From the NCBI RefSeq assembly GCF_014653175.1, contig NZ_BNAG01000002.1, positions 248,001-312,000 of the forward strand: DNA of 64,000 bases, given 5' to 3'. Position 1 is the stretch's first letter, and every line of letters starts with the position of its first letter. The notes below the pieces were generated by a model. It was not told the DNA's origin and searched no databases. It saw only the letters and a program-made list of their open reading frames with translations. Shown here piece after piece: positions 37,201 to 46,692 of this stretch. Source of the DNA: Roseivirga thermotolerans. GTDB taxonomy: Bacteria > Bacteroidota > Bacteroidia > Cytophagales > Cyclobacteriaceae. The translations under genes were made by a program, and so were the position numbers.

Positions 37201-38625
37201 CTAAAGTGCCGATCTGAAATTGAAGAAGAAGCCCGTGCTTCCTTCACGGTTAATGCTATACTCCAGTCGAACCACAAAATCGTAGTAGGTGACAATATCC
37301 AGACCCACACCTACACTACCAATCCACTGGTTGTTGTAGAAGTTGTTGATGTTAGAAGCCAGTGAATCTCCGGCATAGCCGGTATCCAAAAACACCTTTA
37401 AGTAGAAAGCATAAGGTAATGTTCTAAATTGGTCGATCATACTTCTAGGGTTGATTTGCTTAACTCCTTTAAGCACCTCGTAGCGCAAAGCCGTACGGTA
37501 TGAAGCCAAAAAATCACTTTCAATAACGTAGCGCTCATAGCCCCTGATGAAATCGGGGTTATAACCAAAACCAGCCCGAATCAGATAGGGAATTTCATCG
37601 GAGAAGTTTTTGTAAATATCTACTCTGTTGGCGAGGTAGAGTTTTTTGCTCAACTGGGAGAAAGTGCCATAGCCCAGCCGGGTGCTGGTCATGTTTATGT
37701 CATCGAATATTCCCAGGCCAAACTGATTGAAGTTGAAGGTAAATTCTGTACCGGTTAGTGGGTATGCAACATAGTCTCTGCGGTCGTGAACAAAGGAATA
37801 CCCAAAAGCAAAGTACTGTTGCAACTGGGTGTTGGCCTGAAAGTATTCACTATTGAGACGGAAAACAGTATCGGCAATGGAGCCTCTGTTATAATTAAGA
37901 ATGAACGAATGCCGGTTATAGAATGAGGGGCGAAAGGTTATGGCTCCTGTTGTACTGAATATTCTGCGAATTACGTCTTCGCTCTGCACAAACTGTTGCA
38001 GGTGACCATCGGAGGCGTAGCTCACTGTTTTATTGGTATCGAACGAAGTAGAAAGGGTAAGCCCTGCTGTTTGAGCACGGTTTATATATGGCACCGAATA
38101 TTGAAAACTGTAGCGTTTGGTAAAGCCAAACTGGGTGCGGACAACCAACCTGTCGTTTCGACCAGAAAAGTTAAGGTGGTATAGTTGCATGCCATAGTTT
38201 ACCCTGGAGAAATCTCTGTTCTGATTCACCCACCACTCCGTAAAGTTTCTGTCGGCCAGCTTAAATATGGGAACCGGAAAAACGTACCATCGCTCTTGTA
38301 GCCTAATGAGTACTTCGCACTGGGTGGAGGAAAGAAAAAGCGGCACAATTTCGGCCGTCACAAATAAGCGTGTATTAATGAGCTTTTGTTGGTCCAGCAC
38401 TATTTTATCGGCTAGATCGCTTACTTTAATTTGGTCTCCCTCAGCAAAACTAAGCTCCCGCAAAATGATGCTTTCCAGGGTACGCTTGTTTCCTGTAACG
38501 TAAATCTTACCAATCTTGACCACCGAGGCGGTGTCAATATCAGGCAAAGTTTGTCCGTAGGTGCCGGACTTAATACATAAAATGCACCCCACAATCAACC
38601 ACAGCCTGAATAACTTTATGAACAC
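37201..38625 (-). CDS. Omp85/BamA-like outer-membrane protein with a single POTRA domain
   Basis: A 474-residue outer-membrane protein. GTG start, signal peptide ending near GTYGQ (residue 25). One POTRA domain is seen (about 37-115: IGKIYVTGNKRTLESIILRELSF), then a barrel of about 16 strands, with FIRGYERYVIES in the position of the Omp85 RGY motif of loop 6 and a terminal strand ending FFFNFRSAL. BamA proper has five POTRAs, so this is more like a TamA/FhaC-type or patatin-associated short Omp85. It could insert or export proteins or lipids. lgt lies 8 bases upstream on the same strand, so the two are probably co-transcribed. Confidence 0.8.
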   Translation of the reverse strand: MFIKLFRLWLIVGCILCIKSGTYGQTLPDIDTASVVKIGKIYVTGNKRTLESIILRELSFAEGDQIKVSDLADKIVLDQQKLINTRLFVTAEIVPLFLSSTQCEVLIRLQERWYVFPVPIFKLADRNFTEWWVNQNRDFSRVNYGMQLYHLNFSGRNDRLVVRTQFGFTKRYSFQYSVPYINRAQTAGLTLSTSFDTNKTVSYASDGHLQQFVQSEDVIRRIFSTTGAITFRPSFYNRHSFILNYNRGSIADTVFRLNSEYFQANTQLQQYFAFGYSFVHDRRDYVAYPLTGTEFTFNFNQFGLGIFDDINMTSTRLGYGTFSQLSKKLYLANRVDIYKNFSDEIPYLIRAGFGYNPDFIRGYERYVIESDFLASYRTALRYEVLKGVKQINPRSMIDQFRTLPYAFYLKVFLDTGYAGDSLASNINNFYNNQWIGSVGVGLDIVTYYDFVVRLEYSINREGSTGFFFNFRSAL

Positions 38626-38632
38626 TCCCGAT

Positions 38633-39775
38633 TTAAGATTTCTTAGATAATACTATGACTCTTATCAGCATAATTACCCCTACAAGTACCAAAGGAATAC
38701 TGAGCAGTTGCCCCATGTTGTAGGTCATGTCATTTTCAAAAGGAACCTGGTTTTCCTTAAATAGTTCGTGGAACCAGCGAAGGCCAAATATCCAGATGAG
38801 GAAAATACCGAACAGTAAGCCTTCAGGAGTTTTCGACTTCCATTTAAACCAAATGCCTAGCAAAATAAGGAAAAGGAGTACACAGGTGGCCGATTCGTAC
38901 AACTGTGCGGGATATCTTGCAATACCCCAGGTGTGCACTATGGCCTCCACCTTACGGTCTACAATGTTAATTTCATAATCGAGTGGTTCGTTGGGTTGGG
39001 CATAATGCTCCTGTACCGATTGGTTTCCCAGAAGTATCAATCGTACATCATCTTCAATGATTTTTCGTGCTTGAGCTTCTGATAGTTGCCTGTTTTCAAA
39101 TACTAACCTGAGGTCTACCGGAACAATACCTGGAGCACGCCTTTCGGTCGTACTGCCTTTTGAAGCTTCAGCACTTTCAATACCTAAAGGAGCCTTTTCC
39201 AGAGCCTCTTCGGCTACGCGACCAAACACCACCCCGTAGTCCGATTCTGAGGGCTTTCCTATAATTTCTGAATTTACAAAGTTACCAAAGCGAATAAAGG
39301 CTCCGGCCAGGGCTACGGTAATCACTATTCGGTCTATAATCCACAAATAGCTTTGTCCCTCTCGTTTTTGTTTAATGAATTTTAAAGGCCATGGTCTGGG
39401 TTTTACCACCTTAACCACATAGTTACTATAGAGGTATAAGGCAATGGGTATGCATATGGCTGCGCCATGGCTTGCCAAACCACCCTCCCAGGTTCTGAAA
39501 AATACAAGGGGATCTGCCAGGAATCGTTCTGGTTCATAGAATATGAGGTGTCCTAATCTTGCGCCCACAATGGTTGCCACAATCATATGAACAGAAAGTG
39601 TATCTACATTGAGTGGGTTTTTGCCCTCCTTCTTAAAAATGTAGACCATTATTTGGTAGCCGAATATGAAACCGGCAGCAAAAAGTACACTATACCATAC
39701 GGGGGGCTGAATACCCTTGATAATCTCCCGCATTGGATCCCATACAAAGTAAGATAGAACTGTTAATTGGTGCAT
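38633..39775 (-). CDS. lgt: Prolipoprotein diacylglyceryl transferase with a large insertion
   Basis: A 380-residue inner-membrane enzyme that transfers diacylglycerol from phosphatidylglycerol to the lipobox Cys of prolipoproteins. Lgt signatures are GGLASHGAAI (near 107), RFGNFVNSEIIG (near 170) and the ARYPAQLYES stretch (near 285), with about seven membrane segments. Typical Lgt is about 260-290 residues. Here roughly 90 extra residues separate RFGNF and the YPAQLYE motif; they are hydrophilic, rich in Glu and Ala, and would lie in the periplasmic head region. Tyr replaces His in the usual RHPxQLYE. It should be functional, since the window contains several lipoproteins. Confidence 0.88.
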   Translation of the reverse strand: MHQLTVLSYFVWDPMREIIKGIQPPVWYSVLFAAGFIFGYQIMVYIFKKEGKNPLNVDTLSVHMIVATIVGARLGHLIFYEPERFLADPLVFFRTWEGGLASHGAAICIPIALYLYSNYVVKVVKPRPWPLKFIKQKREGQSYLWIIDRIVITVALAGAFIRFGNFVNSEIIGKPSESDYGVVFGRVAEEALEKAPLGIESAEASKGSTTERRAPGIVPVDLRLVFENRQLSEAQARKIIEDDVRLILLGNQSVQEHYAQPNEPLDYEINIVDRKVEAIVHTWGIARYPAQLYESATCVLLFLILLGIWFKWKSKTPEGLLFGIFLIWIFGLRWFHELFKENQVPFENDMTYNMGQLLSIPLVLVGVIMLIRVIVLSKKS

Positions 39776-39850
39776 AAAGCAAAGATATACGAATTGCTGA
39801 AAGCAATCCGATTGAATAGCCGTGAAACCGAAAAAACTAATTGTTAAGCT

Positions 39851-41692
39851 TTATAATAAGGCTAATTCTTCCTCAAAACCAGCCGAGAGAATAGGGAAAC
39901 GACACCAAGTTCTGGGGTCTACGTTGAACTCATCGAGATGAAAGGCTGGTGCTAAGCGCTCCCGTTTCCACTGATTGCGGCTCCAAAGCCGAAAGAATTT
40001 CCTCACGTGTTGCCTCAGCAAATCTTCCGGCTCAAGATCTGCAGCTTTCAATTCAGTAAAAACCTCTAAAGGAGATTTGTGGTCCCTAATAGCTAGCTTT
40101 TCTATTTCAACCATTATATGGTAAGGCATCAAATCGTCTTCATCTGTTTGCTTCTGGTCTTGTGGTCTTAGTTCTGCAGTGGGAGGAAGTTGGTTGATGA
40201 ACCTTAAACCTTCATAACCCATTTCCTTCTGGGCATAAATAAGCCATTGCCTGATAAAGTGCTTGTCAACTGAAGAAATAGGGGCCAGACTACCGCTGGT
40301 GTCTCCGTCCATAGTGGCATAACCTACATCGCCCTCGCTACGGTTCGAGGTAGTGAGCAATAAGGTATTGGTAATGTTGGTGAGCATCCATATAATGGGG
40401 CTTCTCGAGCGTGCCTGAATATTCTGCAAGGCCAGGTCGTCTTGCTCCCAACTTAATTTTCTGTTGAGTGCCGTTTCAATAATTGAAGTGTAAGCTTCAA
40501 CGGAAGAGTCGATTGTCCAACTGAAAAATCTTGCACCAATTGAATCTGCCAAATATTTAGCAGCATTTAAAGTAGCCTCTGAGGAATTGACAGTGCCTTG
40601 GTAGGCCGTATTGAAGATAGTGTAGACTATTTCCTTTTCGGGTTTTTCAGCCAGCTCATCGAAGCCTATGGCTGAGCAAAAAGACTCTTTTCCCAGCTGC
40701 TCAATACCTCTTTTTACCATTTCGGCCACCATAATGGCACAAGTGGCTGAGTCGGCTCCACCACTTAGCGAAAGGGTGTATCCTTTAGTGCGGCTTTTTC
40801 TCATATAGTCGAAAAGGGCCAGTGCGCAGGCCCTGGGAAATTCCTCTTGTTTGGAAAGTACCGGGGCAACGGCTTCGTTGTTCTCTTGGGTCGATTGATC
40901 GGCTTTGAAATCGCCATAGCATAGCTCAAATGCCCGGAAACTGAGCAGTTGGTTTCTGAGCAGTATTTTTCCTCGCTGGGCAACCATAATTTCCCCATCG
41001 TAAATCATGCGTCCGGCCTCATTGCCCAGCAGATTGGCATATACATAGGTGCAATTAAAGTCTAAGCTGGAGTTTTCAACAAGCTTAATGCGGTCCAGTG
41101 TTTTTTGCATGGCAAAATGACTGGCGCTAGGGTTAAGAATAAGGTTAACTCCGCGTTCTTTGAGTCTGCAGGCAGGTCTCACGGGTCCGCGCCATGCGTC
41201 TTCGCAAATCTCGAAGCCTACCTTCCAATCATCTACATCGAAGGTAAGGTCGCCAATTGGGTATGTTTCTCCGTCAATTTCAAAGTCTTCTACCAAGCCA
41301 ATGGGCCATGGGTTAAACCAGCGGGGTTCGTAGTGTACACCATCTAGTGCCATGTATTGCTTAGCATATATACCCAGTATTTGTTTGTTCTTAACCACAA
41401 TGGCGCAGTTGTAGAGCAATCCTTTGTGGCGAAGGGGGAGGGTAAGGGTAGTGAGTAGCCCTTCCGTTTCGGCAACCAACTGAGGGATGAGGCTCAAAGC
41501 CTTTTCGGGGAGCCATTGACTTAGAAACAAATCCTCACATCCGTAGCCGGTAATGCACAATTCGGGAAGACAAAGTATTTCTACGCCATTTTTTCGGGCC
41601 TCAACCAACACCTTTTTAATGCGTTCAAGGTTACCTTTCCAGTCGAGTGGGGTCTGGTTTATAGTGGCTCCACCTATGCGATATGTTCTCAT
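39851..41692 (-). CDS. nadE: Glutamine-dependent NAD+ synthetase
   Basis: About 613 residues. The N-terminal nitrilase-type glutaminase domain (about 1-280) has Glu in LPELCITGYG, Lys in the RLKERG region and the nucleophile Cys in FEICEDAW. The C-terminal synthetase domain has the ATP P-loop SLSGGADS (near 315). The enzyme converts nicotinic acid adenine dinucleotide to NAD+ using ammonia channelled from glutamine. ATG 41692 was chosen over a codon at 41716 because it overlaps the rnc stop as ATGA, starts with the family's usual MRTYRIGG strand and removes an extra eight residues. It is the last gene of the acpP-fabF-rnc-nadE unit. Confidence 0.93.
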   Translation of the reverse strand: MRTYRIGGATINQTPLDWKGNLERIKKVLVEARKNGVEILCLPELCITGYGCEDLFLSQWLPEKALSLIPQLVAETEGLLTTLTLPLRHKGLLYNCAIVVKNKQILGIYAKQYMALDGVHYEPRWFNPWPIGLVEDFEIDGETYPIGDLTFDVDDWKVGFEICEDAWRGPVRPACRLKERGVNLILNPSASHFAMQKTLDRIKLVENSSLDFNCTYVYANLLGNEAGRMIYDGEIMVAQRGKILLRNQLLSFRAFELCYGDFKADQSTQENNEAVAPVLSKQEEFPRACALALFDYMRKSRTKGYTLSLSGGADSATCAIMVAEMVKRGIEQLGKESFCSAIGFDELAEKPEKEIVYTIFNTAYQGTVNSSEATLNAAKYLADSIGARFFSWTIDSSVEAYTSIIETALNRKLSWEQDDLALQNIQARSRSPIIWMLTNITNTLLLTTSNRSEGDVGYATMDGDTSGSLAPISSVDKHFIRQWLIYAQKEMGYEGLRFINQLPPTAELRPQDQKQTDEDDLMPYHIMVEIEKLAIRDHKSPLEVFTELKAADLEPEDLLRQHVRKFFRLWSRNQWKRERLAPAFHLDEFNVDPRTWCRFPILSAGFEEELALL

Positions 41693-42435
41693 TGTTCTAG
41701 TTCTAGAATAATACAAGCCTCGCGGGCTGCATCTTGCTCGGCCTTCTTCTTGCTTAAACCATGTCCTTTGGCTATCGGTTCGTCATCTACTTTTACTTCA
41801 ATAATGAATTCCTTGTAATGGCCTTTATCTATGGTATCAATATGCTCAAAGGTAGGCGACTTGGAGTGTTTTTGCGACCACTCGATCAGTTTGCTTTTAT
41901 AGTTCTTGGTGGTATTAATGATTTCTTCCAGATCGAAATGGGGCAGAAGCAATTTTTTAAGAATGAATTTTCGGCTGTGTCTAAAGCCTTTGTCCAGATA
42001 AATGGCTCCGATGAGCGCTTCTAATGTGTTACCATAAAGCGACTTGTGGGAATTGGGTGTTTTGCGCTTTCGGTCGAAGCGCACAATTTGCGGTACGCCT
42101 ATGGTTCTTGCCACATTGTTGAGACTTTCTCGGCTTACAATACGCGAGCGGAGTTCTGTAAGAAAGCCTTCGTCTTTGAACGGAAAGCGTTTGAAGAGGT
42201 ACTCGGCCACCACCATGCCTAGCACAGAGTCTCCGAGGTATTCTAAACGTTCGTTCGATTCTTTGAAACCCTTTTTGAGTGCTTTAGCCACTGAGGTGTG
42301 TTGCGTGGCTATTTGGTAGGGTTTTAAATTAAAAGGCTTACTGCCTGTTATCATTTTGATAGAGGCAATAAGCGCTTTTTCTTCTTTAGAATATGATTTG
42401 AAAAGAGACGTTACACGGTTTACTATCAACCGCAC
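41689..42435 (-). CDS. rnc: Ribonuclease III
   Basis: A 248-residue double-stranded RNA endonuclease that processes rRNA precursors and structured mRNAs. The catalytic domain carries the signature ERLEYLGDSVLGM (near 63-75), with the acidic metal ligands, and a second acidic site near LEALIGAIYLD. The C-terminal double-stranded RNA-binding domain (about 170-245) ends with GLSKKKAEQDAA. The start is GTG, two bases downstream of the fabF stop. The N-terminus is about 20 residues longer than in Escherichia coli RNase III. It overlaps nadE by 4 bases. Confidence 0.95.
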   Translation of the reverse strand: MRLIVNRVTSLFKSYSKEEKALIASIKMITGSKPFNLKPYQIATQHTSVAKALKKGFKESNERLEYLGDSVLGMVVAEYLFKRFPFKDEGFLTELRSRIVSRESLNNVARTIGVPQIVRFDRKRKTPNSHKSLYGNTLEALIGAIYLDKGFRHSRKFILKKLLLPHFDLEEIINTTKNYKSKLIEWSQKHSKSPTFEHIDTIDKGHYKEFIIEVKVDDEPIAKGHGLSKKKAEQDAAREACIILELEQ

Positions 42436-42437
42436 AA

Positions 42438-43688
42438 TTAGTCAATTTTACGGAAAATCACTGAGGTATTGTGTCCTCCAAAACCAAAGGTGTTGCTAAG
42501 TGCAGCATTGATTGTTCTCTCCTGGGCCTTGTTAAAGGTAAAGTTCAAACGAGGGTCAAATTGATCATCGTCTGTAAAGTGGTTAATGGTGGGAGGGGCA
42601 ATCTGGTGCTTAATGGCCATTACACTGGCAATGGCCTCAATAGCTCCGGCAGCACCTAACAGGTGTCCTGTCATGGATTTGGTAGAACTGATATTCAGTT
42701 TGTAGGCATGTTCGCCAAATACTTTTTCAATGGCAGCCGCCTCTGAAATATCGCCAAGTGGTGTAGAAGTACCATGAACGTTGATATAATCAATCTCTTC
42801 CGGTTTCATGTGGGCGTCTTCCAATGCGTTGATCATCACATTGTAGGCACCTAACCCTTCCGGGTGAGGGGCTGTAATGTGATAGGCATCGGCCGACATA
42901 CCGCCACCAACTACTTCAGCGTATATTTTAGCACCGCGTGCTTTGGCATGCTCGTATTCTTCCAGAATGAGAGCTCCTGCACCTTCGCCTAAAACAAACC
43001 CATCTCTATCTTTATCGAAGGGCCTTGAAGCCGTTTCCGGAGAATCATTTCTCTCAGACAGGGCTTTCATGGCGTTAAACCCACCCATTCCTGCTTCGGT
43101 TACCGATGCTTCTGAGCCACCTGTAATCATAATATTGGCCTTACCTAACTTAATGTAGGTCATGGCGTCTATCATGGCGTTGGTAGCGGAGGCACAGGCC
43201 GAAACAGTGACAAAGTTGGGGCCATTGAATCCGTATTTGATAGAAATCATTCCTGCAGAAATGTCTGCAATCATCTTAGGAATGAAGAATGGGTTGAATC
43301 GTGGAGTTCCATCGCCTTGGGCGAAAGAGGCCACTTCTTCCTGAAAAGTTCTAAGACCGCCAATACCTGAACCCCAGATAACACCGGCCTTTAGCTTATC
43401 GATTGATTCCAGGTCAATACCTGCGTCTTGCATAGCCTCCTCGGCTGTTACTAAGGCGTATTGGGTAAATAAATCCATCTTACGAGCTTCTTTTCTATCA
43501 AAATGCTCGTTAGGATCGTATCCCTTTACCTCGCAGGCAAACTTGGTTTTGAATTTTTCGGGATCGAACTTGGTGATCGGTCCAGCCCCACTTACACCCT
43601 TAATAAGATTGTCCCAATATGCATTGAGATTATTACCTAGTGGTGTAAGTGCGCCTAGTCCGGTTACTACAACTCGTTTTAATTGCAT
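42438..43688 (-). CDS. fabF: 3-oxoacyl-ACP synthase II
   Basis: A 416-residue condensing enzyme that elongates acyl-ACP with malonyl-ACP in fatty-acid synthesis. The active-site Cys is in TVSACASAT (about 164), and the two catalytic His are in NVHGTSTPLGD (about 305) and GHLLGAAGA (about 341). The C-terminal NTFGFGGHN motif is intact. Length is normal. It lies 21 bases after acpP, which encodes its carrier protein, and just upstream of rnc; acpP-fabF-rnc is a conserved bacterial order. Confidence 0.96.
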   Translation of the reverse strand: MQLKRVVVTGLGALTPLGNNLNAYWDNLIKGVSGAGPITKFDPEKFKTKFACEVKGYDPNEHFDRKEARKMDLFTQYALVTAEEAMQDAGIDLESIDKLKAGVIWGSGIGGLRTFQEEVASFAQGDGTPRFNPFFIPKMIADISAGMISIKYGFNGPNFVTVSACASATNAMIDAMTYIKLGKANIMITGGSEASVTEAGMGGFNAMKALSERNDSPETASRPFDKDRDGFVLGEGAGALILEEYEHAKARGAKIYAEVVGGGMSADAYHITAPHPEGLGAYNVMINALEDAHMKPEEIDYINVHGTSTPLGDISEAAAIEKVFGEHAYKLNISSTKSMTGHLLGAAGAIEAIASVMAIKHQIAPPTINHFTDDDQFDPRLNFTFNKAQERTINAALSNTFGFGGHNTSVIFRKID

Positions 43689-43709
43689 ACTAGAGTCGTA
43701 AGTGAGAAA

Positions 43710-43949
43710 TTATTGCTGAACGTTTGCTTCCAAATAAGAGATGGCATCGCCAACAGTAGCGATGTTTTCAGCCTGGTCATCAGGAATTGAAATGTTGAAC
43801 TCCTTCTCAAACTCCATGATCAATTCCACAGTGTCAAGGGAATCAGCTCCAAGATCGTTGGTGAAGCTGGCTTCTGGTGTTACTTCAGAATCTTCAACAC
43901 CTAATTTATCAATAATAATACCCTTAACTTTTGATGCGATTTCTGACAT
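43710..43949 (-). CDS. acpP: Acyl carrier protein
   Basis: A 79-residue acidic helical protein. Ser37 in the [10 protein letters not shown] motif is the site of 4'-phosphopantetheine attachment. It carries growing acyl chains for fatty-acid synthesis and is the first gene of the acpP-fabF-rnc-nadE unit. A candidate promoter lies about 35-55 bases upstream on the minus strand. Confidence 0.97.
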   Translation of the reverse strand: MSEIASKVKGIIIDKLGVEDSEVTPEASFTNDLGADSLDTVELIMEFEKEFNISIPDDQAENIATVGDAISYLEANVQQ

Positions 43950-43978
43950 TTTGGTTAAAATTTAGTTAAAACTCGATG

Positions 43979-44009
43979 CAAAGAAATGCAATTCTCCCCG
44001 AATGTCAAA
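43979..44009 (-). promoter_or_regulatory. Candidate acpP promoter
   Basis: On the minus strand TTTG (44009-44006) and TTTCTTTG (43986-43979) are spaced by 19 bases. The -7 box differs from TAnnTTTG at one position. Transcription would begin roughly 20-25 bases before the acpP start. Confidence 0.4.
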
Positions 44010-44023
44010 CAAAATTTTTAATC

Positions 44024-44054
44024 TTGTCCGAGCCCTTCAAAAGGCCTAATTTTG
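44024..44054 (+). promoter_or_regulatory. Candidate promoter of the IPExxxVDY-pyk unit
   Basis: TTG (44024-44026) and TAATTTTG (44047-44054) are 20 bases apart, an exact match to the Bacteroidota consensus. Transcription would be expected around 44060, at or next to the ATG at 44061, so the mRNA may be leaderless. Confidence 0.55.
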
Positions 44055-44060
44055 CATCGT

Positions 44061-44489
44061 ATGGCTAAAAATAAGCTTCAGGTTATTTATGATTTCGACT
44101 TTCTTCTTTTAGCCCTCAATGCTAACGTGAAACCATACAAGCTCGCGTGGTGCCTCAATAAAGATTTGAAGCTCAACCTGGTAAAAGCAGAAAACATAGA
44201 AATAGGTTTCAATGAACAGAAGAGTCTTTCCATTCAGAATTTTCTGGATCGGTCAGAGTTTCAGACGGTTCGATTAATCAGAAATAGAGCCGAAGATACT
44301 GATGGAGCTTATAATGCCTATTTGCTGCCTGAATTGAAAAATTTCGACTATCTGGTCCTTTTGGAAAACGAATCCAGCACTTTCGATGAGAATACTTTTA
44401 TTAGCGAAGTCAAACGAATACCTTTCGTGCAGTTTACAACCAAAATCGATATTCAATCACTAAAATCTAAGGATAACCTTATCTTTTAA
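44061..44489 (+). CDS. IPExxxVDY family protein
   Basis: A 142-residue protein of the Bacteroidota-specific IPExxxVDY family, named for a motif represented here by LPELKNFDY near residue 94. The family has no known function. It is soluble, about half beta and half helix, with no signal peptide. Its position between acpP and pyk is the standard one in Bacteroidota and supports the call. ATG 44061 was chosen over a TTG nine bases upstream. The stop is one base before the pyk start, so the two are co-transcribed. Confidence 0.85.
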   Translation: MAKNKLQVIYDFDFLLLALNANVKPYKLAWCLNKDLKLNLVKAENIEIGFNEQKSLSIQNFLDRSEFQTVRLIRNRAEDTDGAYNAYLLPELKNFDYLVLLENESSTFDENTFISEVKRIPFVQFTTKIDIQSLKSKDNLIF

Positions 44490-44490
44490 T

Positions 44491-45924
44491 ATGGGTCAGA
44501 CTATTTATTCTAAAAGAGCAAAAATTGTGGCCACTGTAGGGCCTGCCAGCCAGTCTAAAGAGGTATTAACCGAACTTGTAAAGGCTGGTGTAAACGTTTT
44601 CAGACTGAACTTTTCTCACGGTGAACACGCCACACATGCTCAGGTAATTCAGAGAATAAGAGAGGTAAATGAAGAGCTGGGGACTCATGTTTCTATTCTT
44701 CAGGATTTGCAAGGACCAAAAATCAGGGTAGAAAAGGTTGAAGATGGAGAAGTGTTTATTGAACCCGGCCAGGAACTGACCATTACTACCGAAAGTCTTT
44801 TGGGTAACTCTAAGCGTGTGAGTACCTCTTACACCGATTTGCCTAAAGATGTGAAAAAGGGCGATATGGTGCTTATTGATGATGGTAATCTCGAACTTTT
44901 TGTAAAGGATATTAAAGGTAAAGACGTAATCTGTGAGGTTAAATACGGTGGTTCTTTGAAGTCCAGGAAGGGAATTAATCTTCCTTTTACGGATGTTTCG
45001 GCCCCGGCTCTTACAGAGAAAGATAAGGAAGATCTTGCGTTTGGAATCGATCAGGGGGTTGACTGGATTGCTCTTTCTTTTGTTAGAACGGCCAAGGACA
45101 TTCTGGACCTAAAGAAGCAAATTGAACAATCGGGTAAGGATATTAGGGTAGTGGCTAAAATTGAGAAGCCCGAGGCTCTAAAAAACATAGATGATATTAT
45201 TGCCGCCTCTGATGCTCTAATGGTGGCCAGGGGAGACCTTGGGGTAGAAATAGTGATGGAAGAGGTACCCATGGCTCAGAAAATGATTGTCGATAAATGC
45301 AACAAAGCCGCTAAGCCTGTAATTATTGCTACGCAGATGATGGAAAGCATGATCTCTAATCCGAGGCCAACCCGGGCAGAGACAAACGATGTGGCCAATG
45401 CGGTGTTGGATGGTGCCGATGCAATGATGCTATCTGCCGAAACAGCGGCCGGAAAATATCCTGTAGAAACGGTTCAGTATATGGCTAGAACCATTGCTTC
45501 GGTAGAAAGTTCGGCCAAAGTATATGATCACTTCTACAACCCTCAGGAAGATAGCGACACCTTTATTAACGACAATGTGATGCTTGCGGCCTGTAAGCTT
45601 TGCGAACAGGTAAGGGCAAAAGCCATTATAGGCAACACTGTTTCGGGCTATACCGCCTTTAAAATGGCTTCGCACAGACCTTATTCTAAGATATTCATAT
45701 TCACCGCCAACAAAGGGTTGCTAACCAAACTGGGCTTGGTTTGGGGAGTAGAAGGATTTTTTTATGACAAACGTCATTCTACAGACCAGACATTCGAAGA
45801 TCAGGAGGAGATACTAAAAGAGGCAGGCAAGCTGAAGTCGGGCGATGTGTTTATCACCACAGCCAGTATGCCAATTCATGAATTTGGAAGAACAAATACG
45901 CTTAAAATAAACGTGGCAAAATAG
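44491..45924 (+). CDS. pyk: Pyruvate kinase
   Basis: A 477-residue glycolytic enzyme converting phosphoenolpyruvate and ADP to pyruvate and ATP. Signatures are VATVGPAS and NFSHG at the N-terminus, the active-site Lys in VAKIEKPEAL (near 219), the Mg2+-binding MVARGDLGVEI (near 244) and ATQMMESM (near 272). The C-terminal regulatory domain is present and of normal length, with no extra phosphohistidine domain. It follows the IPExxxVDY gene by one base. Confidence 0.97.
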   Translation: MGQTIYSKRAKIVATVGPASQSKEVLTELVKAGVNVFRLNFSHGEHATHAQVIQRIREVNEELGTHVSILQDLQGPKIRVEKVEDGEVFIEPGQELTITTESLLGNSKRVSTSYTDLPKDVKKGDMVLIDDGNLELFVKDIKGKDVICEVKYGGSLKSRKGINLPFTDVSAPALTEKDKEDLAFGIDQGVDWIALSFVRTAKDILDLKKQIEQSGKDIRVVAKIEKPEALKNIDDIIAASDALMVARGDLGVEIVMEEVPMAQKMIVDKCNKAAKPVIIATQMMESMISNPRPTRAETNDVANAVLDGADAMMLSAETAAGKYPVETVQYMARTIASVESSAKVYDHFYNPQEDSDTFINDNVMLAACKLCEQVRAKAIIGNTVSGYTAFKMASHRPYSKIFIFTANKGLLTKLGLVWGVEGFFYDKRHSTDQTFEDQEEILKEAGKLKSGDVFITTASMPIHEFGRTNTLKINVAK

Positions 45925-45930
45925 TTGGTC

Positions 45931-46692
45931 TTAGAGCGATAGCTGAAGACCATCATAGGCAATATAAATATTGTTGGGCAGTTGCGCTTCTATGGTTTTG
46001 TGACTGCCCATTTTGTGGCTTAAGTGAGTAAAATAGGTGGCGTCTGCTCCAATTTTTTGAGCCATGTCTATGGCTTCGTTCAGTGTGAGGTGGCTCAAGT
46101 GTTCGGTTTGCTGCAATGCATTGATCATCAGAATTTTTGAGCCGCGAGCTTTTTCCAAAGACTCTTCACTAATGGTTTTGGCATCGGTTATATAGGTGAA
46201 GTCTCCTATACGAAAGCCATATACTGGCAATTTGTAGTGTAGTACCTCAATAGGTATAACCTGTATCCCTTCTACTTCAAAAGGTTCACCGTCTAACTCA
46301 TTTACCTCTACCATGGGCACACCGGGATATTTCTTTTCAGAAAATACATAAGCAAACTCACGTTTTAATTGCTCTATTACTCTCGGGGCGGCATAAACGG
46401 GCATGTCTTTTTCTTGCAGAAAATTAAACGAACGAATATCGTCCATGCCGGCCGTATGGTCTTTGTGTTCGTGAGTAAACAGTAGGGCATCTAGTTGGCT
46501 GATGCGTTCTCGGAGCATTTGCTGACGGAAGTCTGGGCCGGAATCAATTACAATGCTTTTGCCCGCTACTTCTATATGAACAGAAGAGCGGAGTCTTTTA
46601 TCTCGAAAGTCAAGAGATTGACAAACCGGGCACTGGCAGCCAATTACCGGCACACCTTGCGAAGTTCCTGATCCAAGAACAGTTACTTTCAC
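45931..46692 (-). CDS. Metallo-beta-lactamase-fold hydrolase, PhnP-like
   Basis: A 253-residue MBL-fold enzyme. The metal site HEHKDH is in FTHEHKDHTAG (about 74-82), with further ligands in VLHYKLP, the ITDAK region and a C-terminal LSH. An N-terminal GCQCPVCQS cluster resembles the extra zinc site of PhnP, a cyclic phosphate phosphodiesterase. The family also includes RNase Z-like and lipoate-protein-ligase-associated forms, so the substrate is open. It is the last gene of a minus-strand unit, overlapping the 91-residue protein gene by 4 bases. Confidence 0.83.
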   Translation of the reverse strand: MKVTVLGSGTSQGVPVIGCQCPVCQSLDFRDKRLRSSVHIEVAGKSIVIDSGPDFRQQMLRERISQLDALLFTHEHKDHTAGMDDIRSFNFLQEKDMPVYAAPRVIEQLKREFAYVFSEKKYPGVPMVEVNELDGEPFEVEGIQVIPIEVLHYKLPVYGFRIGDFTYITDAKTISEESLEKARGSKILMINALQQTEHLSHLTLNEAIDMAQKIGADATYFTHLSHKMGSHKTIEAQLPNNIYIAYDGLQLSL

